A stretch of 6,703 nucleotides of DNA from Akkermansiaceae bacterium UBA1506. GTDB lineage: Bacteria > Verrucomicrobiota > Verrucomicrobiia > Verrucomicrobiales > DEV007. Position numbers and translations under genes: made by a program. Location of the stretch: positions 1-6,703 of the forward strand of contig DCQY01000040.1 in NCBI GenBank assembly GCA_002323995.1, given 5' to 3'. Shown piece by piece: positions 1-6,085 of the stretch. Numbering within the stretch: the first letter of the stretch is position 1; every line of letters begins with the position of its first letter. Below the pieces are notes generated by a model that worked only from the letters and a program-made list of their open reading frames with translations, did no database searches and was not told the origin of the DNA.

Positions 1-594
1 GCCATCACCCCACAGAGGAAGTAGGGCCCAACCATTCTGCGCCTGCTCCATGACGATATGGCCAAGGTTGAGCTCTCCGTAAATCATGAGCAGCGGAACA
101 ATGGAGAGGCCGAGTGAGATTTCGTAGGAAATCATTTGGCTGGTCGAGCGAACGCTACCGAGAAACGGATACTTCGAGTTGGATGCCCAGCCGGCAAGGA
201 CAATCCCGTAGACGGTAAGTGAGGCGACGGCGAAGACGAAGAGGGGACCGACGTCAAGGTCAGCGATCACCATCTTTTCCCCGAATAGTTTGCTGCCAAA
301 CGGAATCACCGCGCAGGTCAGCAAGGATGGAATCATGGTGAGGGCGGGTGCTAGCCAATAGTAGCTTTTACGAACGTGATTCGGCGTGAAGTCCTCTTTA
401 AGAAGAAATTTAATACCATCAGCAACGGGTTGCAGTAGGCCGGCAGGGCCGACACGGTTCGGGCCAACCCGGTCTTGAATCGCAGCGCTGACGCGTCGTT
501 CCGCCCACACGGACATCGCTACCAATGGCAGTGTAACGAGAAACACGAAGACTACGATCTTGATACTAGCGGCTAGGATGATATACCAATCCAT
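1..594 (-). CDS. nuoH: NADH-quinone oxidoreductase subunit H (NuoH), N-terminal 198 residues, cut by window edge
   Basis: NuoH is the membrane subunit of complex I that sits next to NuoB/NuoD, forms the mouth of the quinone chamber and links it to the proton-pumping arm. The frame is open from ATG at 594 to the window edge. The first transmembrane helix covers about residues 4-29. It is followed by AERR (31-34) and the very conserved loop DRVGPNRVGPAGLLQPVADG (41-60), then IKFLLKED (61-68). Further hydrophobic helices lie at about 80-99, 116-136 and 158-173. The second signature, GWASNSKYPFLGSVRSTSQ (135-153) followed by MISYE (154-158), carries conserved loop residues that line the quinone channel. 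The start lies 11 nt after the nuoG stop and has no clear Shine-Dalgarno motif, which suggests translation coupled to nuoG. The family is usually about 325-350 residues, so roughly 130-150 residues are missing off the left edge. Identification is certain; only the C-terminus is unseen. Confidence 0.97.
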   Translation of the reverse strand, partial: MDWYIILAASIKIVVFVFLVTLPLVAMSVWAERRVSAAIQDRVGPNRVGPAGLLQPVADGIKFLLKEDFTPNHVRKSYYWLAPALTMIPSLLTCAVIPFGSKLFGEKMVIADLDVGPLFVFAVASLTVYGIVLAGWASNSKYPFLGSVRSTSQMISYEISLGLSIVPLLMIYGELNLGHIVMEQAQNGWALLPLWGDG

Positions 595-605
595 GTGATT
601 ATAAG

Positions 606-2318
606 TCAGCCTACGATGAGACCCTGAGCGATACGTTCTTTCTCGCGATCTAGCAGGGGAATCGTTATACCGGTTTCAATGAGGGGTAGTCCGAGGTCTC
701 CTATCCTGCCCCAAGTGAGGCCAGAAAACTCAGAGATTTCTTCGGTGAGTTGTTTAAAAATATCGAGTGCTGAATAAATGCCGTTGCCGCCTCCTGTGGT
801 CTGAATGATATCGCGCACGATTTCCCAAGGCTCAAGGGTTTGGCCTGGGCCATCAACGACTTTGTTGAGTCTCTGAAGGCGACCGGCCACATTGATCATC
901 GTGCCGGACTTCTCCGCCCAGCATCCTCCGGGCAAAACCACATCAGCGAAGTCGGCAGTTGGGTTTGCAAGCGGGTAAGCGGTGAGGAAAAAGTCGAGTT
1001 TATCGAGAGTCTCACCGTCGAACCCTGCATCATCGACGAGGTTTTCCTGAAAAGATAAGAGCGCTTTGATACGGCCCTCTTTGATGCCTTTCTTAATGGC
1101 GTCGAGTTGCGATCCCGGATTGTCGAGTCCGAGAACCAGCTTCACCCCGTTGGTGTTGGGATTGCGATCAGCAGCGACCAGGTAATTATCGTTTTCTCCA
1201 TTGCGGGGAACGGTATCGATGTGTCCGATATCGAGATGCCTGACGAGGCGATTGACCATCAGCAACTCCTCATTGGTCATGCGAGCAGAAGCGATCACAG
1301 CGATTTCACTTCCCTGAATTCCGGTGAGTTTGTCTGCGGTGGTCGCGAGAGCTTCTTGCCAGGTGGCGACCCGATGGTTATTCCCTTCTTTTACCATCGG
1401 ATCGGTGAGGCGATCTTCGCCGTTGATCCAGTGAAAGTTGAGTCTGTGCGAGTCAGGCATCCAATCCGAGTTCACGTCGTTGTTTTGACGAGGCGTGATA
1501 CGATAGATCTGCCCTTCTCGCTGGTAGACCGTGATGTTAGAGCCAGTCGCGCAGTTCACGTCGATCGTGTTAACCTCCTTCATGAACCAGACTCGCATCT
1601 GGAAACGAAAATCGTTGGAGGTCAGCGCGCCGACTGGACAAATATCCACTGTATTCAGGGAATAGTTGTTTGCCAGTTCCTTTCCTGGGTAGACTGCCAG
1701 AACCGTGTGGCTGCCACGGTCGGTGAAACCCAGAACTGGATCGTCGGCTATTTCATCAGTGAAACGAACGCATCGGCTACACATAATGCAGCGCTCGTCG
1801 TCAAGGCGGATGCGTGGTCCCACATCGACGTTTTTGGGCTTCTTCACTTTCTGTTCGCGGAAATGGGATTCACCCTGACCGTGTTCGACGCTAAATTCTT
1901 GAAGGGTGCACTCTCCCGCTTGGTCACAGATAGGACAATCGAGGGGGTGGTTGGCGAGGAGAAGCTCCATGACACCTTCGCGGCAGTCTTTGGTCAACTC
2001 GCTGTTGGTGCGAATGCCCATATTGGGAGCCACGGTGTTGGCGCAAGCGATGACCGGGCGGGGCATCCAGGAAATGGGAAGGTGCCCGTCCTCATCCGGC
2101 TCTGGATTATCCTCGCCGGGATGCGGTCGAGGAGGCATGCCCATTTCAACAAGGCACATTCGGCAGTTGCCTGGAGACGTCAACTTGGGGTGATAACAAT
2201 AGTGGGGAACTTCGACGCTAGCCTGGCGGCAGGCTTCGATCATACGGGTCCCTTTGGGGAACTGGTGCCATTCCCCATCAATCTGGACATCTACAAGATC
2301 AGGTTTTTCGTCGCTCAT
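606..2318 (-). CDS. nuoG: NADH-quinone oxidoreductase subunit G (NuoG), short form
   Basis: NuoG carries electrons from NuoF toward NuoI/NuoB through iron-sulfur clusters in the peripheral arm of complex I. The N-terminal 2Fe-2S domain has the N1b ligands C41, C52, C55 and C92. The N5 cluster has H124, C128, C131 and C137 (HPLDCPICDQAGEC). The N4 cluster has C177, C180, C183 and C227 (CIMCSRC, then ICPVG). The rest (about 250-570) is a degenerate molybdopterin-oxidoreductase-like domain with the conserved segments DVVLPGGCWAEKSGTMINVA (459-478) and GRLQRLNKVV (479-488). The optional N7 cluster is absent: only C256 remains where the four cysteines would be, as in mitochondrial NDUFS1. At 570 residues it is shorter than E. 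coli NuoG (about 908) or the mitochondrial subunit (about 700), because the middle of the C-terminal domain is reduced. A proline- and acid-rich insert (about 61-85) lies between the third and fourth N1b cysteines. The start overlaps the nuoF stop as ATGA, a sign of translational coupling. No frameshift is visible. Confidence 0.97.
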   Translation of the reverse strand: MSDEKPDLVDVQIDGEWHQFPKGTRMIEACRQASVEVPHYCYHPKLTSPGNCRMCLVEMGMPPRPHPGEDNPEPDEDGHLPISWMPRPVIACANTVAPNMGIRTNSELTKDCREGVMELLLANHPLDCPICDQAGECTLQEFSVEHGQGESHFREQKVKKPKNVDVGPRIRLDDERCIMCSRCVRFTDEIADDPVLGFTDRGSHTVLAVYPGKELANNYSLNTVDICPVGALTSNDFRFQMRVWFMKEVNTIDVNCATGSNITVYQREGQIYRITPRQNNDVNSDWMPDSHRLNFHWINGEDRLTDPMVKEGNNHRVATWQEALATTADKLTGIQGSEIAVIASARMTNEELLMVNRLVRHLDIGHIDTVPRNGENDNYLVAADRNPNTNGVKLVLGLDNPGSQLDAIKKGIKEGRIKALLSFQENLVDDAGFDGETLDKLDFFLTAYPLANPTADFADVVLPGGCWAEKSGTMINVAGRLQRLNKVVDGPGQTLEPWEIVRDIIQTTGGGNGIYSALDIFKQLTEEISEFSGLTWGRIGDLGLPLIETGITIPLLDREKERIAQGLIVG

Positions 2319-3712
2319 TTCAGATTCGCAGCGGCGGTCAAAGCTTCAGCGTTAACAAAGGCGTCTTCCAACTCGGGGTTGGTGTCCGCAATGAGCTCAT
2401 CGCGGAATTTTTCAACGAAGCTTTCGGTCGGCCAGGAAGCGGCTTCCCCAAAAGCACAAATAGTTCGACCGTCGATGTTGCGAGCCACAGCATCAAGTTG
2501 ATCGATGTCTGAGGGTGCCGCCTTGCCAGCGACGACGCGATCAGTAATTTTTTTCATCCAGAGTGAGCCTTCCCGGCATGGTGTGCACTGACCGCAGGAT
2601 TCGTGGGCATAGAAGTTATTGAGGTTATTGATGACCCAACTCATGGAGCGGCTGTCATCCATGATGATGACACCACCCGAACCAGCCATGGAACCGCAGG
2701 CAGCGAGGGTATCGAAATCCATCGGGATGTCCCAAATAGAAATCTCCTTGGCGTCATCGCCTTTGCCTATCTTGAAAGTTTCGTCAGCGCGAAGAACCTT
2801 AGCAGAAGAGCCACCCGGGATCACAGCTTTCAACTTGCGTCCCGGTTTAAGACCACCACACATGTTGTTGATCACTTCTCCAAGGGTAACTTTACCCACC
2901 TGGACTTCGAAGTAACCGGGTTTCTCAACATCACCGCTCACGCAGAGAATTCTCGTCCCGGTGTTGTTTGGGGTGCCCGTTTTTGACCAGTTTTCGCCGC
3001 CCATGCCGATGATATGTTTCACGTGGCATAGGGTTTCAACGTTGTTCACGATTGTGGGGCACAAGTAGAGGCCCATAGCTGCAGGGAAATAAGGTGGCTT
3101 AATCCGAGGATAGGGGCGTTTGCCCTCAAGAGATTCGATCAGACCTGTTTCTTCTCCGCAAATGTAGGCTCCCGCACCGCGGTGGACGTAAATCTCGAGG
3201 TCGAAACCCGTGCCGAGGATATCCTTGCCAAGAAAACCATTACGGTGTGCTTCAGCAATCGCCGTTTCGAGAATTTGGGCGCCTTCGGGAAATTCTTCGC
3301 GAATATAAATGTAGGCAAGTTTGGCGCCAACGGCGAAACAGGAAATCGCCATGCCTTCGATTAACTGGTGAGGATCCTGGTGGATGATGTATCGATCTTT
3401 GAAGGTTCCTGGCTCGGATTCGTCAGCGTTGCAAATGAGATAGACAGGCTTGTCGTTGTTGGGAGGAAGAAAGCTCCACTTGAGGCCTGCAGGAAAGCCG
3501 GCGCCACCACGTCCGCGAAGGCCGGCTGTTTTCACTTCGGAGGTAATATCTCCGGGCTCCATTTTGAAGGCTTTTTTCTGCTGCTCGTAGCCACCGTCTT
3601 TCAGGTAGGTCTCGATGGACGGGTCCCAGCCTTCGCGATCCACGTTTTTAAAAACCACGCGGGTTTCGTTGGCGTGGGGTTCTTTGCCGGCGATGTATTT
3701 GATTTGGCTCAT
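2315..3712 (-). CDS. nuoF: NADH-quinone oxidoreductase subunit F (NuoF), NADH- and FMN-binding
   Basis: NuoF is the entry point of complex I: it binds NADH, passes two electrons to FMN and on to the N3 4Fe-4S cluster. The nucleotide-binding glycine-rich loop is RGRGGAGFPAGLKWS (66-80), followed by CNADESEPGTFKDR (94-107), which contacts NADH and FMN. The second flavin/NADH segment is GAGAYICGEETGLIESLEG (179-197). A soluble-ligand-binding beta-grasp (SLBB) region follows at about 245-340. The N3 ligands are C373, C376 and C379 (SCGQCTPCREG) and C419 (TICAFGEAASWP). The length of 465 residues is slightly above the usual 420-450, mainly from a C-terminal extension after about 440. It begins 3 nt after the nuoE stop, without a recognisable Shine-Dalgarno motif, and overlaps nuoG by 4 nt. 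NuoE, NuoF and NuoG together form the NADH dehydrogenase module, and their adjacency fits co-translational assembly. GEETG has Gly190 where most homologues I recall have Ala, and there is one extra aromatic residue in KPPYFPA (206-212). Confidence 0.98.
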   Translation of the reverse strand: MSQIKYIAGKEPHANETRVVFKNVDREGWDPSIETYLKDGGYEQQKKAFKMEPGDITSEVKTAGLRGRGGAGFPAGLKWSFLPPNNDKPVYLICNADESEPGTFKDRYIIHQDPHQLIEGMAISCFAVGAKLAYIYIREEFPEGAQILETAIAEAHRNGFLGKDILGTGFDLEIYVHRGAGAYICGEETGLIESLEGKRPYPRIKPPYFPAAMGLYLCPTIVNNVETLCHVKHIIGMGGENWSKTGTPNNTGTRILCVSGDVEKPGYFEVQVGKVTLGEVINNMCGGLKPGRKLKAVIPGGSSAKVLRADETFKIGKGDDAKEISIWDIPMDFDTLAACGSMAGSGGVIIMDDSRSMSWVINNLNNFYAHESCGQCTPCREGSLWMKKITDRVVAGKAAPSDIDQLDAVARNIDGRTICAFGEAASWPTESFVEKFRDELIADTNPELEDAFVNAEALTAAANLK

Positions 3713-3715
3713 GGA

Positions 3716-4210
3716 TCACTTGTATTGGCTAAGGAGGGCGTCAACGTCGGTGACAGCTTCATGAAAATCGTCTTCGACCAGGCAAACCGGTCCGGTCCCG
3801 CAACTGGCGAGGCACTCTGCAAATTCAATGCTGAATTTACCGTCGCGGCTCACGGCAACTGGGTCGTGATGAGTCACTCCGGAGCGATCGATTTCTGCTT
3901 TCTTGCAGATGGATTCCATCAGTTCGTAGGATCCCGCCATGGCGCAGCTCAGTGTGCGGCATACGCGAATGTGATATTTGCCCGGAGCGGACTGGCGGAA
4001 ACCTGGGTAGAATGTCACCACTTCGAGGACTTTAATTGGTTCAAGTTCCAGCTTGGTTGCTGCCCACTCAACGGACTCTTCACTAATGAAGCCGAAGTGA
4101 TGCTGAAGGGCATGGAGGACGGGAAGAACAGCAGATCGCTTGCTCACCGGGTAATGGGTGATGCGATCATCGATTTCTTTTTCGAGTTCTGAGGGGACTT
4201 CGAGAGCCAT
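3716..4210 (-). CDS. nuoE: NADH-quinone oxidoreductase subunit E (NuoE), thioredoxin-like 2Fe-2S protein
   Basis: NuoE is the small partner of NuoF in the NADH dehydrogenase module and holds the N1a 2Fe-2S cluster, an off-path electron site next to FMN. The N-terminal helical part (about 1-65) includes RSAVLPVLHALQHHFGFIS (25-43), the expected lead-in. The thioredoxin-like fold follows, with the ligand pattern C84-x4-C89 (VCRTLSC) and C133-x3-C137 (ECLASCGTGP). All four cysteines are in place. At 164 residues it matches the family (about 160-250) and has no C-terminal extension. The start at 4210 is the first ATG in frame and gives the natural N-terminus. It lies 41 nt after the nuoD stop, and I see no Shine-Dalgarno motif or promoter in that gap, so it is most likely transcribed from the nuoD promoter. 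Confidence 0.97.
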   Translation of the reverse strand: MALEVPSELEKEIDDRITHYPVSKRSAVLPVLHALQHHFGFISEESVEWAATKLELEPIKVLEVVTFYPGFRQSAPGKYHIRVCRTLSCAMAGSYELMESICKKAEIDRSGVTHHDPVAVSRDGKFSIEFAECLASCGTGPVCLVEDDFHEAVTDVDALLSQYK

Positions 4211-4251
4211 GTTGCAGGGTTTGCCGTGAATCGCGTTTTGTGGTTTCAGTT

Positions 4252-5523
4252 TTAGCGGTCACATTCTCCCATAACGAAATCGAGCGAACCAAGAATAGCG
4301 ACTGTATCGCTCATCATGGATCCCTTGAGTAGTTCAGGCAGGATACTAAGATTAATAAAAGAGGGACTCCTGATCTTGAGGCGGTAGGGGACTCCCCCAC
4401 CTTTGGAATGGATGTAAAAACCAAGTTCTCCCTTCGGGTTTTCTGCTCCGAAGTAGACCTCACCCTCCGGAGCATCAATCCCCTCAGTGACAAGAATAAA
4501 ATGGTGGATCAGTTCCTCCATGCTCATGAGAACCCGGTCCTTCTGTGGGAGCATGTCTTTGGTGTTTACCACGTTGACTGGGCCATCCGGCATGTCGGCA
4601 ATGCACTGGCGTATGATACGAACACTTTGGCGCATCTCTTCCATCCGGATCAAATAACGGTCGAAGCAGTCACCCACTGAGCCGATTGGGATATCGAAGT
4701 CGAAGCGCTCGTAGTCCAGATAGGGGTTGGCCTTGCGGAGGTCATGTTCAATTCCAGAGCCGCGAAGATTTGGGCCACTGAGCCCCCAGTCAATCGCGTC
4801 CTTCTTGCTGATGACCCCGACATCGCGTGTTCTGTCGAGAAAGATTTTATTACGTGTCAGCAGTGTGTCGACCTCATCAATGCAAGGAAGGACTTCATCA
4901 CAGAATTTGGAAAGCGCTTCCATGAAGCCTTCTGGCACATCGCGAGTCTGGCCGCCCACGCGGGTGTAACTCGTCGTAAAACGCGCGCCGGTGAGTTGCT
5001 CACTAAGGTTGTAAACAGTTTCGCGCTGAGTGAAGGTGTAAAGGAATACAGTCATGGCCCCAACGTCCATCGCGTAGGCGCCGATACCCAGGAGGTGGGC
5101 CGAGATGCGGGCGAGCTCGCAGCAGATTGTGCGCACGGTCTGTCCGCGGGCCGGTAGTTCCCAGCCCATTAGCTTTTCTACAGCCAGAGCGTAGGCGACA
5201 TTGTTGGCCAGTGGGGCAAGATAATCCAGCCGGTCCGTATAGGGGACAAACTGATTGTATTGCATATTTTCTGCGATCTTTTCGTCACCACGGTGCAGGA
5301 AACCAACGTCTGGATCGGCTTTCGTGATTTCTTCACCGTCCAACTCGAGGATGAGTCGAAGTACTCCATGCGTCGCCGGGTGCGAAGGACCCATGTTCAA
5401 AACGAGTTTTTCTCCGACCAAATCCTCGGTGGTCTGCTGGTAGCCTTCTAGCTCAGCACCAGCCAACTTGGCAGCGCGAGTCCTGGAATCCCCAATTTCT
5501 AGTTCTTTGCTGGTGGTCGCCAT
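4252..5523 (-). CDS. nuoD: NADH-quinone oxidoreductase subunit D (NuoD), quinone-site subunit
   Basis: NuoD is the 49-kDa-type subunit of complex I, related to the large subunit of NiFe hydrogenases, and forms the quinone head-group site with NuoB. The diagnostic segment LNMGPSHPATHGVLRL lies at residues 42-57. By alignment with Thermus Nqo4, H52 corresponds to its His38 and Y95 (VPYTDRLDYL) to its Tyr87, the two residues that bind the quinone head group. Other family segments are PDVGFLHRGDEKIAE (71-85), RTICCELARISAHLLG (131-146), GLSGPNLRGSG (247-257) and the C-terminus SLDFVMGECDR (413-423). Most relatives end in GEVDR, so C421 is a small change. The length of 423 is normal for a stand-alone NuoD, so this is not the NuoCD fusion of enterobacteria. 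It is the first nuo gene of this cluster: upstream lies a divergent intergenic region rather than nuoC. No Shine-Dalgarno motif precedes the ATG. Confidence 0.98.
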   Translation of the reverse strand: MATTSKELEIGDSRTRAAKLAGAELEGYQQTTEDLVGEKLVLNMGPSHPATHGVLRLILELDGEEITKADPDVGFLHRGDEKIAENMQYNQFVPYTDRLDYLAPLANNVAYALAVEKLMGWELPARGQTVRTICCELARISAHLLGIGAYAMDVGAMTVFLYTFTQRETVYNLSEQLTGARFTTSYTRVGGQTRDVPEGFMEALSKFCDEVLPCIDEVDTLLTRNKIFLDRTRDVGVISKKDAIDWGLSGPNLRGSGIEHDLRKANPYLDYERFDFDIPIGSVGDCFDRYLIRMEEMRQSVRIIRQCIADMPDGPVNVVNTKDMLPQKDRVLMSMEELIHHFILVTEGIDAPEGEVYFGAENPKGELGFYIHSKGGGVPYRLKIRSPSFINLSILPELLKGSMMSDTVAILGSLDFVMGECDR

Positions 5524-5567
5524 GGTGAATGGGTCGCAAAAAGTGGCAGTTCAATACCAAAATTTCG

Positions 5568-5596
5568 AGTATCGGTGCGGGGTAAACGAGTTGCAA
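5568..5596 (-). promoter_or_regulatory. Candidate sigma70-type promoter for the nuoDEFGH operon
   Basis: Read on the minus strand, TTGCAA (5591-5596) matches the -35 consensus at 4 of 6 positions and GATACT (5568-5573) matches the -10 consensus at 4 of 6, separated by exactly 17 nt. Transcription would start near 5561, giving a leader of roughly 38 nt before the nuoD ATG. The CRP/FNR-like palindrome begins only 4 nt upstream of the -35 hexamer, with its centre near -51 relative to this start. That is neither of the classical activator positions (-41.5 or -61.5). The call rests on consensus matches and position only. Confidence 0.4.
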
Positions 5597-5599
5597 GGT

Positions 5600-5625
5600 G
5601 ACTTTGTGAAAAATTTCACAAAGTC
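5600..5625. promoter_or_regulatory. Perfect 26-bp palindrome, CRP/FNR-family operator
   Basis: The arms GACTTTGTGAAA (5600-5611) and TTTCACAAAGTC (5614-5625) are exact reverse complements, separated by AA. The core reads TGTGA (5605-5609), six bases, TCACA (5616-5620), which is exactly the consensus half-site spacing for CRP-type regulators. It lies in the 168-bp region between the divergent nuoD and DUF1232 genes, so one bound dimer could act on both. Because both neighbouring genes point away from it, a terminator role makes little sense, and there is no T-tract. Which member of the CRP/FNR superfamily binds here, and whether it activates or represses, cannot be told from the sequence. Confidence 0.65.
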
Positions 5626-5643
5626 CTCCTCCCATGAATACGT

Positions 5644-5649
5644 TATAAT
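5644..5649 (+). promoter_or_regulatory. Candidate -10 element for the DUF1232 gene, no -35 match
   Basis: TATAAT is a perfect -10 consensus 42 bp before the ATG at 5692. The bases at the proper -35 distance (around 5621-5626, AAGTCC) do not resemble TTGACA and coincide with the right arm of the palindrome. A good -10 with a poor -35 replaced by an activator site is typical of CRP class II promoters. The palindrome centre is 31.5 bp from the first base of the -10, against about 29.5 in the classical class II layout. A second, weaker TATAGT at 5663-5668 is an alternative. Confidence 0.4.
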
Positions 5650-5691
5650 TAAGAAACCGGATTATAGTCGCGATTTTAAGTATGAATCCGA

Positions 5692-5991
5692 ATGATAGAA
5701 CTCATGGAAAAAGAACAAAAACCTCAATCTGAAGATGGGGGTAAGAAGAACCCCCTGACCTCCTTGATGGTCTCTGGAGTCGGCGCGTTTAGCGTGCTCG
5801 TTCTTCTCTTTCCGTCTGTTCTCCCGGACATTATCCCCATTATTGGTGCGCTAGATGAAGCCGTCGCTACCGGGTTGCTGATCAGTTGCCTCGCTTATTT
5901 TGGCGTGGACATTGGTGCCGTTTTCGGACGTTCAAAGAAAAAAAGGGACGAGAGCGACGTTATTGACGTTGAATTCAATGAGCATGAATGA
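5692..5991 (+). CDS. Small membrane protein with DUF1232 (YkvA-like) core
   Basis: This is a 99-residue protein of unknown function. Residues 1-20 are polar and charged (MEKEQKPQSEDGGKKN). A hydrophobic stretch at about 21-44 (LTSLMVSGVGAFSVLVLLFP) leads into PSVLPDIIPIIGALDEAVAT (41-60), which matches the DUF1232 hallmark of a Pro-Asp-hydrophobic-Ile-Pro turn followed by Gly and Leu-Asp. A second hydrophobic stretch (about 57-79) follows, then a basic patch SKKKR (81-85) and an acidic tail ending VIDVEFNEHE. Two membrane passes with both ends on the same side are likely; this is inferred from hydrophobicity. The start could be Met1 (5692) or Met5 (5704); neither has a Shine-Dalgarno motif, and the first is chosen only as the longer frame. 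It is divergent from nuoD across a shared operator-like palindrome. DUF1232 proteins have no established biochemical role, and I assign none. Confidence 0.85.
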   Translation: MIELMEKEQKPQSEDGGKKNPLTSLMVSGVGAFSVLVLLFPSVLPDIIPIIGALDEAVATGLLISCLAYFGVDIGAVFGRSKKKRDESDVIDVEFNEHE

Positions 5992-6004
5992 ATTCCGATC
6001 CGAC

Positions 6005-6046
6005 TGGTTTAGGTAAGCATCTCAATCCTGTTGAGTGATTAAACCA
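6005..6046. terminator. Weak nested hairpin between two convergent genes, possible bidirectional terminator
   Basis: In the 94-bp gap between the stop of the DUF1232 gene and the stop of the lipoprotein gene, TGGTTTA (6005-6011) pairs exactly with TAAACCA (6040-6046). Inside it CTCAA (6021-6025) pairs with TTGAG (6031-6035) around a 5-nt loop. A further long-range pair, TCCGACTG (5999-6006) with CAGTCGGA (6074-6081), competes with the outer stem at two bases. The location is where a bidirectional terminator is expected, but the stems are short and AT-rich, with internal loops and no T-tract on either side. It may also be chance. Confidence 0.25.
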
Positions 6047-6085
6047 CGATTCCCGACCAGCATGGGCTTCGGTCAGTCGGAGCCT

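Noticed and set aside
1107..2501. 464-codon open frame on the plus strand, antisense to nuoG and the end of nuoF
   Set aside because: It lies wholly opposite two unmistakable nuo genes, its translation has no recognisable domain, and long antisense frames arise from the codon bias of the real genes.
3368..4192. 274-codon plus-strand open frame antisense to nuoF and nuoE
   Set aside because: It is fully covered by conserved genes on the other strand and its product has no family features; it is a shadow frame.
5600..5625. Reading the perfect palindrome as a rho-independent terminator
   Set aside because: Both adjacent genes are transcribed away from it, it is AT-rich, has a 2-nt loop and lacks a T-tract; the TGTGA-N6-TCACA core fits an operator better.
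5468..5695. 75-codon plus-strand frame crossing the nuoD start and the intergenic region
   Set aside because: It would run through the palindrome and the promoters, overlaps nuoD antisense, and its composition is not protein-like.
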